A stretch of DNA of 64,000 nt from Bernardetia sp. MNP-M8 (GCF_037126285.1 NZ_CP147012.1:3928676-3992675), one strand, 5' to 3'. Counted from the stretch's first letter, positions 1-9,130 are shown. Translations and numbers: made by a program. Notes: generated by a model not told the origin, from the letters alone.

Positions 1-495
1 GGTCTTTTGGCTACTCAAAATCCTGATGCTTCATTGCGTGTGTCGATGAAACTGGCAGGAGGAGATTTTGAGCAAATGGATGTTGCAGCCTTTTTAGAGC
101 AAGCTGAAGAATATCATAAGATGGATAATGTGGGAGATAATATTTTTAAGTTTTTTAATATAATTGGACAATCTCATCCTTTTGCGTCTACTCGTGCTTT
201 AGAAATTGTAAACTGGGTGCGTTCGGGAGATTATGATGCAACTTTACAAGGAAATTACCCAAGAAGAACAGATGCTGAAAAAAATGCGTCTGTTTGGGAA
301 GATGTAAAAGAAGCTTCACAAGGTTATGCAAGTGATTTTAAGGAAGCAACACAATCGACTAGAAATACAGCACAATCTACACAGTTTAATGAACAGTTTA
401 GGCAAACAGCTCAAAATGTATCTGAAAAAATGGATGAGACTACCAAAAAAGCAAAAGATTTTTTTGATGATTTTTTCAAGCCAAAAAATTATTAA
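1..495 (+). CDS. M48-family metallopeptidase, C-terminal part (5' end outside window)
   Basis: The reading frame is open from base 1 (G-L-L-A-T-Q-N-P-D...), so this is the last ~164 residues of a longer protein. The run MKLAGGD, then HPFASTRALEI, WVRSGDY and GNYPRR is the C-terminal part of bacterial M48 (HtpX/Ste24-like) zinc peptidases; the HExxH site would lie upstream, outside the window. The last ~70 residues are polar and rich in A/T/Q/K, probably a coiled or disordered tail. The TTG at 7 is an internal codon, not a start. Family call is by pattern only; the catalytic half is not visible. Confidence 0.72.
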   Translation, partial: GLLATQNPDASLRVSMKLAGGDFEQMDVAAFLEQAEEYHKMDNVGDNIFKFFNIIGQSHPFASTRALEIVNWVRSGDYDATLQGNYPRRTDAEKNASVWEDVKEASQGYASDFKEATQSTRNTAQSTQFNEQFRQTAQNVSEKMDETTKKAKDFFDDFFKPKNY

Positions 496-505
496 TCTAT
501 TAAAG

Positions 506-638
506 GTTATCACGGTTAGTTTAGTAACATTGATTTTTCCGTAGCGACAGGTTTGCAAACCTGTCACTACGGAAAAATAAGACTGTTTTGCTTTTCTATA
601 ACTTGCTAATTATTAGACCTGTAAATAACCGTGATAAC
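506..638. repeat. 133-bp element with 13-bp inverted ends and a central 42-bp palindrome
   Basis: GTTATCACGGTTA at 506-518 is repeated exactly in inverted orientation at 626-638. Between them, 535-576 forms a 42-bp near-perfect palindrome (two 21-nt arms, one mismatch) built around GACAGGTTTGCAAACCTGTC and beginning GTAGCGAC on its inner part. It has no coding content. It looks like a small non-autonomous (MITE or REP-type) insertion behind the M48 gene; the palindrome could also act as a terminator. Confidence 0.6.
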
Positions 639-675
639 GTTTATTATGAATTACAAACAAAAATAGAAGTTTTCT

Positions 676-715
676 AAACTATTGATAGCACTTCACTAAG
701 AGCTATCAATAGTTT
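676..715 (+). terminator. Hairpin with 14-bp stem between M48 gene and efflux adaptor
   Basis: AAACTATTGATAGC (676-689) pairs perfectly with GCTATCAATAGTTT (702-715) over a 12-nt loop. An A/T-rich stretch follows but no clean T-run, so terminator is a guess; it may be another dispersed hairpin repeat. Together with the element at 506-638 it fills most of the 370-bp gap. Confidence 0.4.
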
Positions 716-848
716 AAAATAAAAAATATATGACTTAAAATTAAATTTAGTGTAAGTTTTGATTGAGTTGAACAACTTACTTGACTGAACTGTTAAATCA
801 CTCTATTTGAATAATTAATTTTACTCTTATATTTTTAATTCATACTTC

Positions 849-856
849 TAACTTTG
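849..856 (+). promoter_or_regulatory. Putative Bacteroidota -7 element TAACTTTG upstream of efflux adaptor
   Basis: TAACTTTG matches the TAnnTTTG consensus. Transcription would begin around 863, so the ATG at 866 would be nearly leaderless; the in-frame TTG at 854 lies inside the box and is therefore not the start. No clear -33 TTG at standard spacing was seen. Confidence 0.35.
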
Positions 857-865
857 TATTATCAT

Positions 866-2209
866 ATGTCTAATAAAAAACTTTTTATAATCATTGGTGC
901 TGTTGTTTTGCTTGTTATCTTAGGTGTTGCAGGAAAAAAGCTAGGCTGGTTTGGTGCAAAAGATGGAATTGAAGTAGAGTTTGCTCCTGTTAAGCGTATT
1001 CAGATTGTAGAAAGAGTTAGCGCATCAGGCAAAATTTATCCAGAAGTAGAAGTCAAATTATCGCCAGATGTATCAGGGGAAATCACAGAATTATTAGTAA
1101 AAGAAGGAGATTCTGTAAAAGAAGGACAATTACTTTTGAAAATACGTCCTGATACGTATCAAACAGCTGTGGATAGAACACGTGCTTCTTTAGGCTCACA
1201 AGGTGCAAATATCGAACAAGCCAATGCCAGATTACAACAAGCTAAAGCACAATATTTTAGAGCCAAAGCAGATTTTGGAAGGCAACAAAAACTGTATGAT
1301 GATAAAATTATTTCTTTACAAGATTTTCAAGCTGCTGAATCTACTTTTAAAGTAGCAGAAGCAGAATTGCAAGCTGCCGAAAAAACAGTGGAAAGCGCAC
1401 GTTATTCTCTCCAAAGTGCTAGGGCAACATTAGAAGAAGCCCAAGCAAATTTATCTCTAACTAATATTTTTGCTCCTCAAAGTGGAATTATTTCTTCACT
1501 CAATGTAGAACAAGGTGAACGTGTAGTAGGAACTGTACAAATGACAGGAACAGAGCTTTTACGCATTGCAGAATTTAAAAATATGGAAGTGAGAGTTAAT
1601 GTCAATGAAAATGATATTATAAGAATTGAAATGAATGATACAGCCTATGTTGAAGTGGATGCTTATCCAGACCAAAAATTTATAGGAATCGTTACTTCAA
1701 TTGCAAAGAGTGCAAATAATTTACAGACTGTTACAGCTGATGCTGTTACAGAGTTTGAAGTCAAGATACGAATGAGTAGAGAGTCATACAAAGAATTATT
1801 AGTAAAAAGAAAGTTTCCTTTTCTCCCAGGTATGACGGCAAGTGTTGAAGTTATTACTAATCGCAAAAATGGTGCATTGGCTGTTCCGTTGGCTGCCGTT
1901 ACAGTTAGAAATGAAAATCAAAATAATGAAAAAGAGGAAGATGCTCCAAGAGGAAAACCTAAAAAAGAAACTACTCAAAATGCAAAAGTAGAAGAAGATA
2001 AAATGAAAGAAGTGATTTTTGTGAGAGATGGCGACAATAAAGTCAAGATGATACAAGTAAAAACTGGAATAAGTGATTTTGACAATATAGAAATTTTGAG
2101 TGGAGTGGAAGAAGGACAAGAAGTAGTAGTTGCACCTTACAATGCAATTTCAAAAACTTTAGAAGATGAAAGTAATGTCAAAATTGCAAAAGACAAAAAA
2201 GCGAAGTAA
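866..2209 (+). CDS. HlyD/MacA-type periplasmic adaptor subunit of an efflux pump
   Basis: A 447-residue membrane-fusion protein that would bridge an inner-membrane transporter (RND or MacB-type ABC) to an outer-membrane TolC-like channel. It has one N-terminal membrane helix (about residues 5-24). A first lipoyl half follows (PDVSGEITELLVKEGDSVKEGQ), then a long alpha-helical hairpin rich in A/Q/E (about 85-185). The second lipoyl half is IFAPQSGIISSLNVEQGERV, and beta-barrel and membrane-proximal domains complete the protein. A charged, low-complexity insert rich in E/K/N (about 350-385) interrupts the C-terminal domain. ATG 866 is chosen over TTG 854 because of the promoter box. No pump or TolC gene is adjacent, so the partner and substrate are unknown; if they lie elsewhere, the adaptor is an orphan here. 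Confidence 0.85.
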   Translation: MSNKKLFIIIGAVVLLVILGVAGKKLGWFGAKDGIEVEFAPVKRIQIVERVSASGKIYPEVEVKLSPDVSGEITELLVKEGDSVKEGQLLLKIRPDTYQTAVDRTRASLGSQGANIEQANARLQQAKAQYFRAKADFGRQQKLYDDKIISLQDFQAAESTFKVAEAELQAAEKTVESARYSLQSARATLEEAQANLSLTNIFAPQSGIISSLNVEQGERVVGTVQMTGTELLRIAEFKNMEVRVNVNENDIIRIEMNDTAYVEVDAYPDQKFIGIVTSIAKSANNLQTVTADAVTEFEVKIRMSRESYKELLVKRKFPFLPGMTASVEVITNRKNGALAVPLAAVTVRNENQNNEKEEDAPRGKPKKETTQNAKVEEDKMKEVIFVRDGDNKVKMIQVKTGISDFDNIEILSGVEEGQEVVVAPYNAISKTLEDESNVKIAKDKKAK

Positions 2210-2326
2210 CTTGTAGGTTATTAATGTGAAACTTGCTTAGTAATTTATATCGCAAGTTTTGTGTTAAATTAAAATTTATTACTGCTTGATACCAAATAGC
2301 CTATTTTTTTACTTCATAATGCAATT

Positions 2327-2968
2327 ATGACTTTAGCTAACATTAATTTTTATAGAAATATTCAGATAGAAAAATTTAAGGAACTCGCAGGAGTTACAGG
2401 TTTTGATACAGGAGTAGATATTGACCAAATTTATCCTCAAATAAAAGATGCAAAAGCAATTGCAGAACTAGGAGTAGGATATGGAAGAGCCGTCCAACAG
2501 CTTTTAGAACGTGGTTTTGAAGGTAAAATCTATGGTGTCGAAAGAGTAGAGTCTTTTGTAACTTATATGGAAAAAGAGTATAAAAATGAAAAATTGTTTA
2601 TGCTTCATCAAGACATAGAAGAGTTAGAGCTACCTGAGAAAGTAGATGCTGTTTTGTGGCTTTGGTCTGGAATATTGGAGCAAAACCTTGAACAACAACG
2701 AGATTCTATCTGTAAAATTAGAAAATACCTCAAAACAGGAGGTAAACTATTTATTGAAGCTCCTCAAGACAAAATTAAGTTTGTCGGAATGAAAATCAAT
2801 AAACATTATATCCGTGTAGAAATGGATTGGGGAACACTTGATGCCTATATGCCTTATGAGGAAGATATGCACCTCATAAAAGAATCATGTCACTACAAAT
2901 CGTTAGAAATGATTAAATATCAATCTGTTACAGGATTAGATAGAGTATTTTATGTTTTTGAGAATTAA
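2327..2968 (+). CDS. Class I SAM-dependent methyltransferase
   Basis: 213 residues. The SAM-binding motif I is AIAELGVGYGRAVQQLL (about residues 44-60), followed by an acidic residue at the end of the second strand (GVERVES). The post-motif VDAVLWLWSGILEQ and RKYLKTGGKLFIEAP match the strand-4/strand-5 region of Rossmann-fold methyltransferases. The substrate cannot be inferred and the gene stands alone, 117 bp after the efflux adaptor and followed by a hairpin at 2990. Confidence 0.75.
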   Translation: MTLANINFYRNIQIEKFKELAGVTGFDTGVDIDQIYPQIKDAKAIAELGVGYGRAVQQLLERGFEGKIYGVERVESFVTYMEKEYKNEKLFMLHQDIEELELPEKVDAVLWLWSGILEQNLEQQRDSICKIRKYLKTGGKLFIEAPQDKIKFVGMKINKHYIRVEMDWGTLDAYMPYEEDMHLIKESCHYKSLEMIKYQSVTGLDRVFYVFEN

Positions 2969-2989
2969 ATAATTGATTTTGAAAAAGAA

Positions 2990-3016
2990 AAACTCTCTAA
3001 AAAAATTAGAGAGTTT
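2990..3016 (+). terminator. Hairpin after methyltransferase gene
   Basis: AAACTCTCTAA and TTAGAGAGTTT form an 11-bp stem around five A residues, 21 bp after the stop codon. The trailing T-run is short (TTTGG), so it may be weak as an intrinsic terminator. Confidence 0.5.
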
Positions 3017-3048
3017 GGTTCTTCCGATAATTTAGCGAAATTACAAAA

Positions 3049-3166
3049 GGGTGTGCGTTAGTTTTAGCTTCGCTGAGGGTTACACCGTTCTCAAAAACTA
3101 ACGAAAACTTCCTCAAGCAATATTACGCTTCTGAGGAAGCGTTTTTTCAGTTCTGAGGAACTGAAC
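3049..3166. ncRNA. Possible structured element: pseudoknot plus two hairpins
   Basis: GGTGT (3050-3054) can pair with ACACC (3082-3086), while CGTTAGTTTT (3056-3065) pairs perfectly with AAAACTAACG (3094-3103). The two pairings interleave, which is the topology of an H-type pseudoknot. Next come CGCTTC-tga-GGAAGCG followed by six T, and TTCAGTTC-tgag-GAACTGAA. No ORF covers the stretch. I do not recognise an RNA family; it could be an unknown small RNA or decayed mobile DNA. Confidence 0.3.
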
Positions 3167-3229
3167 ACACAATGTTTCACTTAATAATTCACCATTTATA
3201 ATTCATAACTGATGTTAAGCAGTCAAAAA

Positions 3230-3313
3230 ACGAGACCCATAACTTTACTTATGGGAAAAACATTTACTACTATTCTGTGCCTGTTTTACCACGATTAAAA
3301 TCGTGGGTTTCGT
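3230..3313. repeat. Inverted pair of tagged hairpin repeats (ACGARACC family)
   Basis: On the plus strand 3230-3255 reads ACGAGAC then CCATAA-CTTTAC-TTATGG. On the minus strand 3313-3289 reads ACGAAAC then CCACGA-TTTTAA-TCGTGG. The two share a 5' tag ACGARACCCA and a hairpin with a 6-nt loop, and face each other, the arrangement of REP/BIME repeats. The ACGARACCC tags could also pair with each other (one G-U) to close a larger structure. Confidence 0.5.
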
Positions 3314-3373
3314 TATTTATGCAAGAAATTTGCAGAAATTTTATTGTTATGTAATATCAGTTCGTAATTAATT

Positions 3374-4447
3374 TTAAGCATCCATATCTACCTTTACATC
3401 ATCTGTAAGTGGGTGGGCTTGACAAGTCAGAATATAACCTTCAATAATTTCGGCTTCGCTAAGAGCTTCATTGGAATCCATCGTGACTTTTCCAGACAGA
3501 CAAAGCCCACGACAAGCCGTACAAAGTCCACTCTGACATGAGTAAGGCATATCAATTTCATCATCTAAAGCAGCTTCTAAAATTGTCTTTTTGGCATCGA
3601 CAGCAATTTCAGTTTCTTCACCATTCAAAATAACTTTTACTGTTTTTCTTCCATCAGGAACGATTGCTCCATTTTCATCATCAGAATTAACAGGTGCAAA
3701 AAAGTTTTCTTTATGAACCGTATCACTAGGTACATTCAATTCTGATAAAGTTTCTTCTATAGTATCCATCATTCCTTCAGGACCACATAAGTAAAAAATT
3801 CTATCTTTTATTGTTGGTAATTTTTCTAAAGTTGTTTTAATGAACTCTTTTGTAACTCTACCTTCAAAATGATTTTCTTTAGTTGATAAATCTGTTTTAG
3901 GCTGTGTTAAAGAATAAATCAAATTAAATCTATCTCCATGTTTTTGTTTGAGTTTGTCTAATTGATTTTTGAAAATAGTGCTTTCTTCATCTCTACACGT
4001 ATAAATTAAGGAAACAATACTATTTTGCTCATAACTTAAAGCCACTTTTAGCATCGACATCAATGGCGTAATTCCACTTCCACCCCCAAAAAGAACAATA
4101 TGACGTTTATTATCTGGATGTGTTCTCAAAACAAAATTACCCATTGGTTCCATAATTTCTAGTTTTTCTCCAGCTTTCAATGTATCATTCAAAAGATTTG
4201 AAACTACACCACCCTCTACTCGTTTTACAGTCACGGCAAGCGTACTATCTAAGTGAGGAGCAGAACAAAGCGAGTAAGCACGACGATATTTTTTACCATT
4301 GGCATCTTTAACAATTAGTGTCAAAAACTGCCCTGCATAATAAGGAATCTTTCTAAAAAGAGGTTGTTTGAGATGTATAGTAATTGTGTCAGGTGTTTCT
4401 TTGACAATTTCTTTTATTTTTAGTGTTTGATAGCGATTAGATGACAT
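3374..4447 (-). CDS. PaaE-like ferredoxin:NADPH reductase (FAD, NAD(P) and 2Fe-2S domains)
   Basis: 357 residues with the three modules of the phenylacetyl-CoA epoxidase reductase PaaE and its relatives. A flavodoxin-reductase FAD domain has RAYSLCSAP near residue 56. An NAD(P) domain has GGGSGITPLMSML near 120 and CGPEGM near 245. A C-terminal plant-type ferredoxin carries the Cys cluster SCQSGLCTAC plus a distal CQAH. It should pass electrons from NAD(P)H through FAD and the cluster to an oxygenase. No paa genes are nearby, so the oxygenase is unknown and a general PaaE-like reductase is the safe call. The start is set at the ATG of MSSNRYQTLK; the 23-residue upstream extension is A/T-rich and unlike the family. 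Confidence 0.82.
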   Translation of the reverse strand: MSSNRYQTLKIKEIVKETPDTITIHLKQPLFRKIPYYAGQFLTLIVKDANGKKYRRAYSLCSAPHLDSTLAVTVKRVEGGVVSNLLNDTLKAGEKLEIMEPMGNFVLRTHPDNKRHIVLFGGGSGITPLMSMLKVALSYEQNSIVSLIYTCRDEESTIFKNQLDKLKQKHGDRFNLIYSLTQPKTDLSTKENHFEGRVTKEFIKTTLEKLPTIKDRIFYLCGPEGMMDTIEETLSELNVPSDTVHKENFFAPVNSDDENGAIVPDGRKTVKVILNGEETEIAVDAKKTILEAALDDEIDMPYSCQSGLCTACRGLCLSGKVTMDSNEALSEAEIIEGYILTCQAHPLTDDVKVDMDA

Positions 4448-4592
4448 AAAACAAATTATATTTATTAGTTGGGTGTAAATTGTATATGAATTGGCTAAGT
4501 TTTTCTTTAAGGACAAATAATTAAATTAGTTGTATTTTTTTTCAAAATAGCTTGTTAGACTATCCAATAATTTCTTAAATTGATGCAAAGTG

Positions 4593-4600
4593 CAAAGATA
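4593..4600 (-). promoter_or_regulatory. Putative -7 element TATCTTTG for the PaaE-like reductase
   Basis: Minus-strand TATCTTTG fits TAnnTTTG and lies about 145 bases before the chosen ATG. No -33 TTG is visible at the usual distance. Confidence 0.3.
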
Positions 4601-4659
4601 GTCATTCAAATAAATTTAAGATAGACTTAAAGGCTAAAAAAAGCAAAAACCGATTTTAT

Positions 4660-7185
4660 ATGATAAATGTTGAAATTTTATCTCCTACTACTACTATTAC
4701 TCCATCTTCTAGTTTTTCTGTGCCTTCTCAAATACAGGCACAAACTCTATTTTCATTTCTCAAATCAGCAAATAGTTGTATTTCTTTTAATGCACTCTAT
4801 GATTCTATTTTCGAACATCTAAATAAAGTCTTTGAAATAGATTTTAGTATTGTAATTGTATCTTATCAAATTATTTATTCGAAAAAATATTCAAAAAATA
4901 CGCCTTTTCTGAGTGAAGAAGAAATAAATATGTTAGAAAAAGAAAGCAAACTACAAAAGCTAGTTTTTACAAAAAATGAAAACAATCATTATTTTCTATA
5001 TATTCCAATTCAAAAGTCTAATCAATTATTGAATATTTTTGTTTGTCTTTCTCAAGATAGTTATCAAAATATAGATAATCAGACTATTAGTTTTTTAGAT
5101 TGTTTCTATCAAATGATTTTGTCGGCTTTAGTGCGCTTAGACAAACAAGAAAATGATATAAAATTCAAGACCATTTTTGAATCTTTTCAAGATATTTATT
5201 TTCAAGCTACTCCAAATGGAATAATAACAAGCATTAGTCCGTCCGTAAAAGCAATATTAGAATATGATCCAAAAGAACTTGTTAATAAAGCGATTCATTC
5301 CTTTCTTATTTCAAAAGAGAAACTTGAAAATCTTCTTTTTATATTGAAAGAACGTAAAAAAATAAAAAATTATGAAATACATGTCTTATCAAAACTAGGT
5401 CATTCGAAAACGCTACTCTGTAACTTTCAAGTATTAGAAGACAAGACAAATAAAAATATATTGGCAATAGAAGGCATTGCACGAGAAATTAATGAAAGTA
5501 AAAAAGTAAGCCAAGAAGTACAAAAAACCAAACAGAATATAGAGCGAATTTTGGAAAGCAAAAAGCAATTTTTAGCTGATATGGGACATGAAATAAGAAC
5601 TCCCATGAATGGAATTATTGGAATGATTGATTTGCTTCGTACAACTCAGCTCAATGAAGAACAAAATAATTATTTAGATACAATTGAAGCCTCTTCAAAT
5701 GATTTATTAACCATTTTGAATAATGTATTAGATTTATCAAAGATGGAAGCCAATAAAATGCTTCTAAAACCAGAAGTATTTGAGTTAAAATCAGTATTAG
5801 AACAATTTTTATTACTTTTTACCAAGGAAATTAGGCAAAAATCATTACAGCTTTCTGTCAAAATTACAGATAAAACGCCAAAAAAAATTATCGCTGATAA
5901 AAGTCGATTATTGCAAATTTTTGGTTCTTTAATTTCAAATGCTATTAAATATAATGTTCAGAATGGAAAAATTTCTATTTCATTAGATACTCTTAAAGAA
6001 GAAGACGGAAAACTACTTTTGAGAGGCGAAGTAAAAGATACAGGAATCGGAATTTCGGAAGAAAATCAAGAGTTTTTATTTGATTCATTTTCTAAACTAC
6101 AACATCATTATCAAAAAATAGTAAGTGGAACAGGACTAGGACTAACAATAGCCAAACATCTTGCAGAAATAATGGGAGGAACTATGCAAGTTTGGTCAAA
6201 GGAAAAAGAAGGAAGTACATTTTATTTCTCTTTTGAAGCTCTAAGAAGTACAGAAAATAACAGAGAAGACGAATTGATAAGTGAAAATAATTCTGAAATT
6301 CAAAGTGAGTTAGCAAGTCAAAAAACAACTACTCAAATACAATTAGATTGGGAAAATTCATTTATTAATAATCCTTTGATTTTAGTAGTCGATGACAATA
6401 CAACAAATCTAACAGTAGCCAAAAAAATACTAGAAAAATCGGGTTGTCAGATAATTACGGCAGTAAATGGCAAGGAAGCAATTCATAAAATAAAAAATAA
6501 TCAATTTGAACTCGTCTATATGGATATTCAGATGCCTGAAATGGATGGTGTAACAGCTACTCGTTTTATAAAAAGGCTCAAAATTTCTGTTCCTCCTATT
6601 ATTGCCTTAACAGCTTTTACAGTTGCAGACGAAAAAGAACGTTTTATTAGTGCAGGAATGGATGATTATTTGCCCAAGCCTGTAAAAGCAGAAACACTTA
6701 TTCAAAAAACAAGACAATGGATAGATATTAAGTTTCATAATTTGGATGATGAAAACTCAAAAGAGAATAGAGCAAAAAAGAGTCAAGAATCTATAAATAA
6801 AGCTAATCTAGCGAGTCAATCTTCGACAGAATCTTTAAAATATCTGCCTATTGTAAATACACAAACAGCTCAACAGCTTCAAAAATGGGGCGGACAGGAA
6901 CTAGTGGACGAATCCTACGAACTTTTCGAAACTGAAACAACAGGGCTTTTGATTGAGGCAATTATGGCATTTAATAAAAATGATAGACAAACCTTAAAAC
7001 TCCATGTTCATACCATAAAAGGAAGTGCTGCTACTTTGGGAATTGATAGAATGGCAACTATAGCCACTGAAATTGATGCAATGCTAAAAGATGATATTGA
7101 CGCAGATGTAGCCGAACAAATGCAAGCCTTCGAACATTCTTTTGAAGAATATAGATTGAATTATCGTATTATTTTGAATTTGTGA
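4660..7185 (+). CDS. Hybrid sensor histidine kinase (PAS-HisKA-HATPase-REC-HPt)
   Basis: An 841-residue tripartite phosphorelay kinase. The N-terminal ~160 residues are unassigned (GAF-like in length), then a PAS domain spans about 170-290. The phosphoacceptor is H310 in GHEIRTPMNGI. The ATPase shows the N box NAIKYN, the G1 box DTGIGIS and the G2 box GTGLGL. The receiver domain has the acidic pair VVDDN, phosphoacceptor D622 in YMDIQMPEMDG, and K in PKPVK. The C-terminal HPt domain has H784 in HTIKGSA. No membrane helix is visible, so it should sense a cytoplasmic cue. The complete H-D-H chain means the final phosphate acceptor is a response regulator encoded elsewhere. Confidence 0.9.
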   Translation: MINVEILSPTTTITPSSSFSVPSQIQAQTLFSFLKSANSCISFNALYDSIFEHLNKVFEIDFSIVIVSYQIIYSKKYSKNTPFLSEEEINMLEKESKLQKLVFTKNENNHYFLYIPIQKSNQLLNIFVCLSQDSYQNIDNQTISFLDCFYQMILSALVRLDKQENDIKFKTIFESFQDIYFQATPNGIITSISPSVKAILEYDPKELVNKAIHSFLISKEKLENLLFILKERKKIKNYEIHVLSKLGHSKTLLCNFQVLEDKTNKNILAIEGIAREINESKKVSQEVQKTKQNIERILESKKQFLADMGHEIRTPMNGIIGMIDLLRTTQLNEEQNNYLDTIEASSNDLLTILNNVLDLSKMEANKMLLKPEVFELKSVLEQFLLLFTKEIRQKSLQLSVKITDKTPKKIIADKSRLLQIFGSLISNAIKYNVQNGKISISLDTLKEEDGKLLLRGEVKDTGIGISEENQEFLFDSFSKLQHHYQKIVSGTGLGLTIAKHLAEIMGGTMQVWSKEKEGSTFYFSFEALRSTENNREDELISENNSEIQSELASQKTTTQIQLDWENSFINNPLILVVDDNTTNLTVAKKILEKSGCQIITAVNGKEAIHKIKNNQFELVYMDIQMPEMDGVTATRFIKRLKISVPPIIALTAFTVADEKERFISAGMDDYLPKPVKAETLIQKTRQWIDIKFHNLDDENSKENRAKKSQESINKANLASQSSTESLKYLPIVNTQTAQQLQKWGGQELVDESYELFETETTGLLIEAIMAFNKNDRQTLKLHVHTIKGSAATLGIDRMATIATEIDAMLKDDIDADVAEQMQAFEHSFEEYRLNYRIILNL

Positions 7186-7403
7186 TTGTATTAAAATTAT
7201 TTCAGCTAACAGAAATTAAATGGCTATCAATAATGAAATAGATAGTATTCTACTATGAGTGCTTTCACATTTATCTATATTTTCAAAGCCTATTAATTCT
7301 ACGAATCTTTAAGAAAAATCAGTTGCAAAAAACCTTTACATAAATTTTATTCTTTCAAATCACACTTTTTTCCCTAAATTAGTGTAAAAATAGAATTACG
7401 TAC

Positions 7404-7432
7404 AACAGACTTCCTAGTCTGTTCAAAAAACA
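7404..7432. repeat. Dispersed hairpin repeat, copy 1 (AACAGACT type)
   Basis: AACAGACTTCCTAGTCTGTT forms a 7-8 bp stem with a TCCT loop and is followed by CAAAAAACA. The same 29 bases occur exactly in inverted orientation at 28360-28388. It sits just upstream of ettA and could sit in that gene's leader. Confidence 0.6.
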
Positions 7433-7444
7433 TAAAATTTATAT

Positions 7445-9130
7445 ATGAGTACAGTTGATAATAAAGTTATATTTTCGATGGCAGGAGTGAGTAAAACGTA
7501 TCCTCCTCAAAAACAAGTATTAAAAGATATTTATCTTTCATTTTTTTATGGTGCTAAAATCGGTGTAATTGGTCTGAATGGTGCAGGTAAATCTACCATT
7601 CTCAAAATTATTGCAGGTTTGGAAACAGAATATCAAGGAGAAGTTGTTTTTTCACCTGGTTATTCGGTGGGTTATTTGGAACAAGAACCAAAACTTGACC
7701 CAACCAAAACAGTAAAAGATATTGTACAAGAAGGCGCACAAGAAACAGTTGATTTACTCAAAGAATTTGAAGAGATAAATTTAAAATTTGGTGACCCAGA
7801 AATTTTGGACGACCCAGATAAAATGGACAAACTCATCGAAAAACAAGCAAAAGTTCAAGAAAAACTAGATGCTTTAGATGCTTGGAGTTTGGACACAAAA
7901 TTAGAAAAAGCAATGGATGCACTTCGCACACCTCCAGAAGATGCCATTATTGGTAATCTTTCGGGTGGAGAAAAAAGACGTGTTGCCCTTTGTCGTTTGC
8001 TTTTGAAAGAACCTGATGTTTTGCTTTTAGATGAGCCTACCAACCACTTGGACGCAGAATCTGTACACTGGCTTGAGCATCATTTGAGAGAATATAAGGG
8101 AACAGTAATTATTGTTACTCACGACCGTTATTTCTTGGATAATGTAACTGAATGGATTTTGGAATTGGATAATGGAAAAGGTATTCCGTGGAAAGCAAAC
8201 TATTCAGATTGGTTGGATCAGAAGCAGAAAAAAATGTCTGAAAATGAAAAAACTGCTTCTCGTTACCAAAAAGCTCTTCAAAAAGAGTTGGAATGGTCAA
8301 GAATGAATTCAAAAGGCAAACAAGCAAAATCTAAAGCTCGTATGTCTTCGTATGACAAAATGATGAGTGAAGACCAATCTCAAAAAGAAGAAAAACTAGA
8401 AATTTTTATTCCTGCAAGTGAGCGTTTGGGAGATGTGGTTATTGAAGCAAATGAGGTTTCAAAAGCATTTGGAGATAAATTATTATTTGAAAATCTTAAT
8501 TTCTCATTACCTAAAGGTGGAATTGTAGGAGTAATTGGACCAAATGGAGCAGGAAAAACAACCCTCTTCAAAATGATTATGGGAACTGAAAATCCTGATG
8601 GAGGAACATTCAAAGTCGGAGAAACTGTACAAATAGGTTACGCAGACCAAGAACACATCCATATAGACAATGAAAAAACAATCTTCGAAACCATCACAGG
8701 AGGAAGCGAACTGATGATGTTAGGAGGAAAAGAAACAAATTCTCGTGCCTATGTTAGTCGCTTTAATTTCGGAGGTTCAGACCAACAGAAAAAACTAAAA
8801 GAGCTTTCAGGTGGAGAAAGAAATCGTGTACATTTAGCCTTGACATTAAAAGAAGGTGCAAACTTACTTTTACTAGATGAGCCTACCAATGATTTGGATG
8901 TAAAAACTCTGCGTGCCTTAGAGGAAGGTTTGGATAATTTTGCAGGTTGTGCCGTTGTTATTTCTCACGACAGATGGTTCTTGGATAGAGTAGCAACACA
9001 TATCTTGGCCTTTGAAGGCGATTCGCAAGTGCGTTTTTATGAAGGAAACTTTAGTGAGTATATGGAAGACCGTCAGAAAAGATTAGGCGATGAAATTCCT
9101 AAGCGTTTGAAATATAAGAAATTAGTTTAA
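7445..9130 (+). CDS. ettA: ABC-F ATPase EttA, energy-dependent translational throttle
   Basis: 561 residues, close to the E. coli EttA length of about 555. It has two ABC cassettes and no membrane domain. Cassette 1 has Walker A GLNGAGKST, signature LSGGEKRRVALCR and Walker B LLLDEPTNHLD. Cassette 2 has GPNGAGKTT, LSGGERNRVHLAL and LLLDEPTNDLD. EttA binds the ribosomal E site and gates entry into elongation according to ATP/ADP. The first cassette contains the family's arm insert (about residues 95-145) and the inter-cassette linker is basic. A single-gene unit: flanked by a hairpin repeat upstream and a strong terminator downstream. Confidence 0.93.
   Translation: MSTVDNKVIFSMAGVSKTYPPQKQVLKDIYLSFFYGAKIGVIGLNGAGKSTILKIIAGLETEYQGEVVFSPGYSVGYLEQEPKLDPTKTVKDIVQEGAQETVDLLKEFEEINLKFGDPEILDDPDKMDKLIEKQAKVQEKLDALDAWSLDTKLEKAMDALRTPPEDAIIGNLSGGEKRRVALCRLLLKEPDVLLLDEPTNHLDAESVHWLEHHLREYKGTVIIVTHDRYFLDNVTEWILELDNGKGIPWKANYSDWLDQKQKKMSENEKTASRYQKALQKELEWSRMNSKGKQAKSKARMSSYDKMMSEDQSQKEEKLEIFIPASERLGDVVIEANEVSKAFGDKLLFENLNFSLPKGGIVGVIGPNGAGKTTLFKMIMGTENPDGGTFKVGETVQIGYADQEHIHIDNEKTIFETITGGSELMMLGGKETNSRAYVSRFNFGGSDQQKKLKELSGGERNRVHLALTLKEGANLLLLDEPTNDLDVKTLRALEEGLDNFAGCAVVISHDRWFLDRVATHILAFEGDSQVRFYEGNFSEYMEDRQKRLGDEIPKRLKYKKLV

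Noticed and set aside
3049-3166. tmRNA or other known RNA for the pseudoknot region
   Set aside because: No tag-peptide frame, no tRNA-like acceptor with TTCGA and CCA end.
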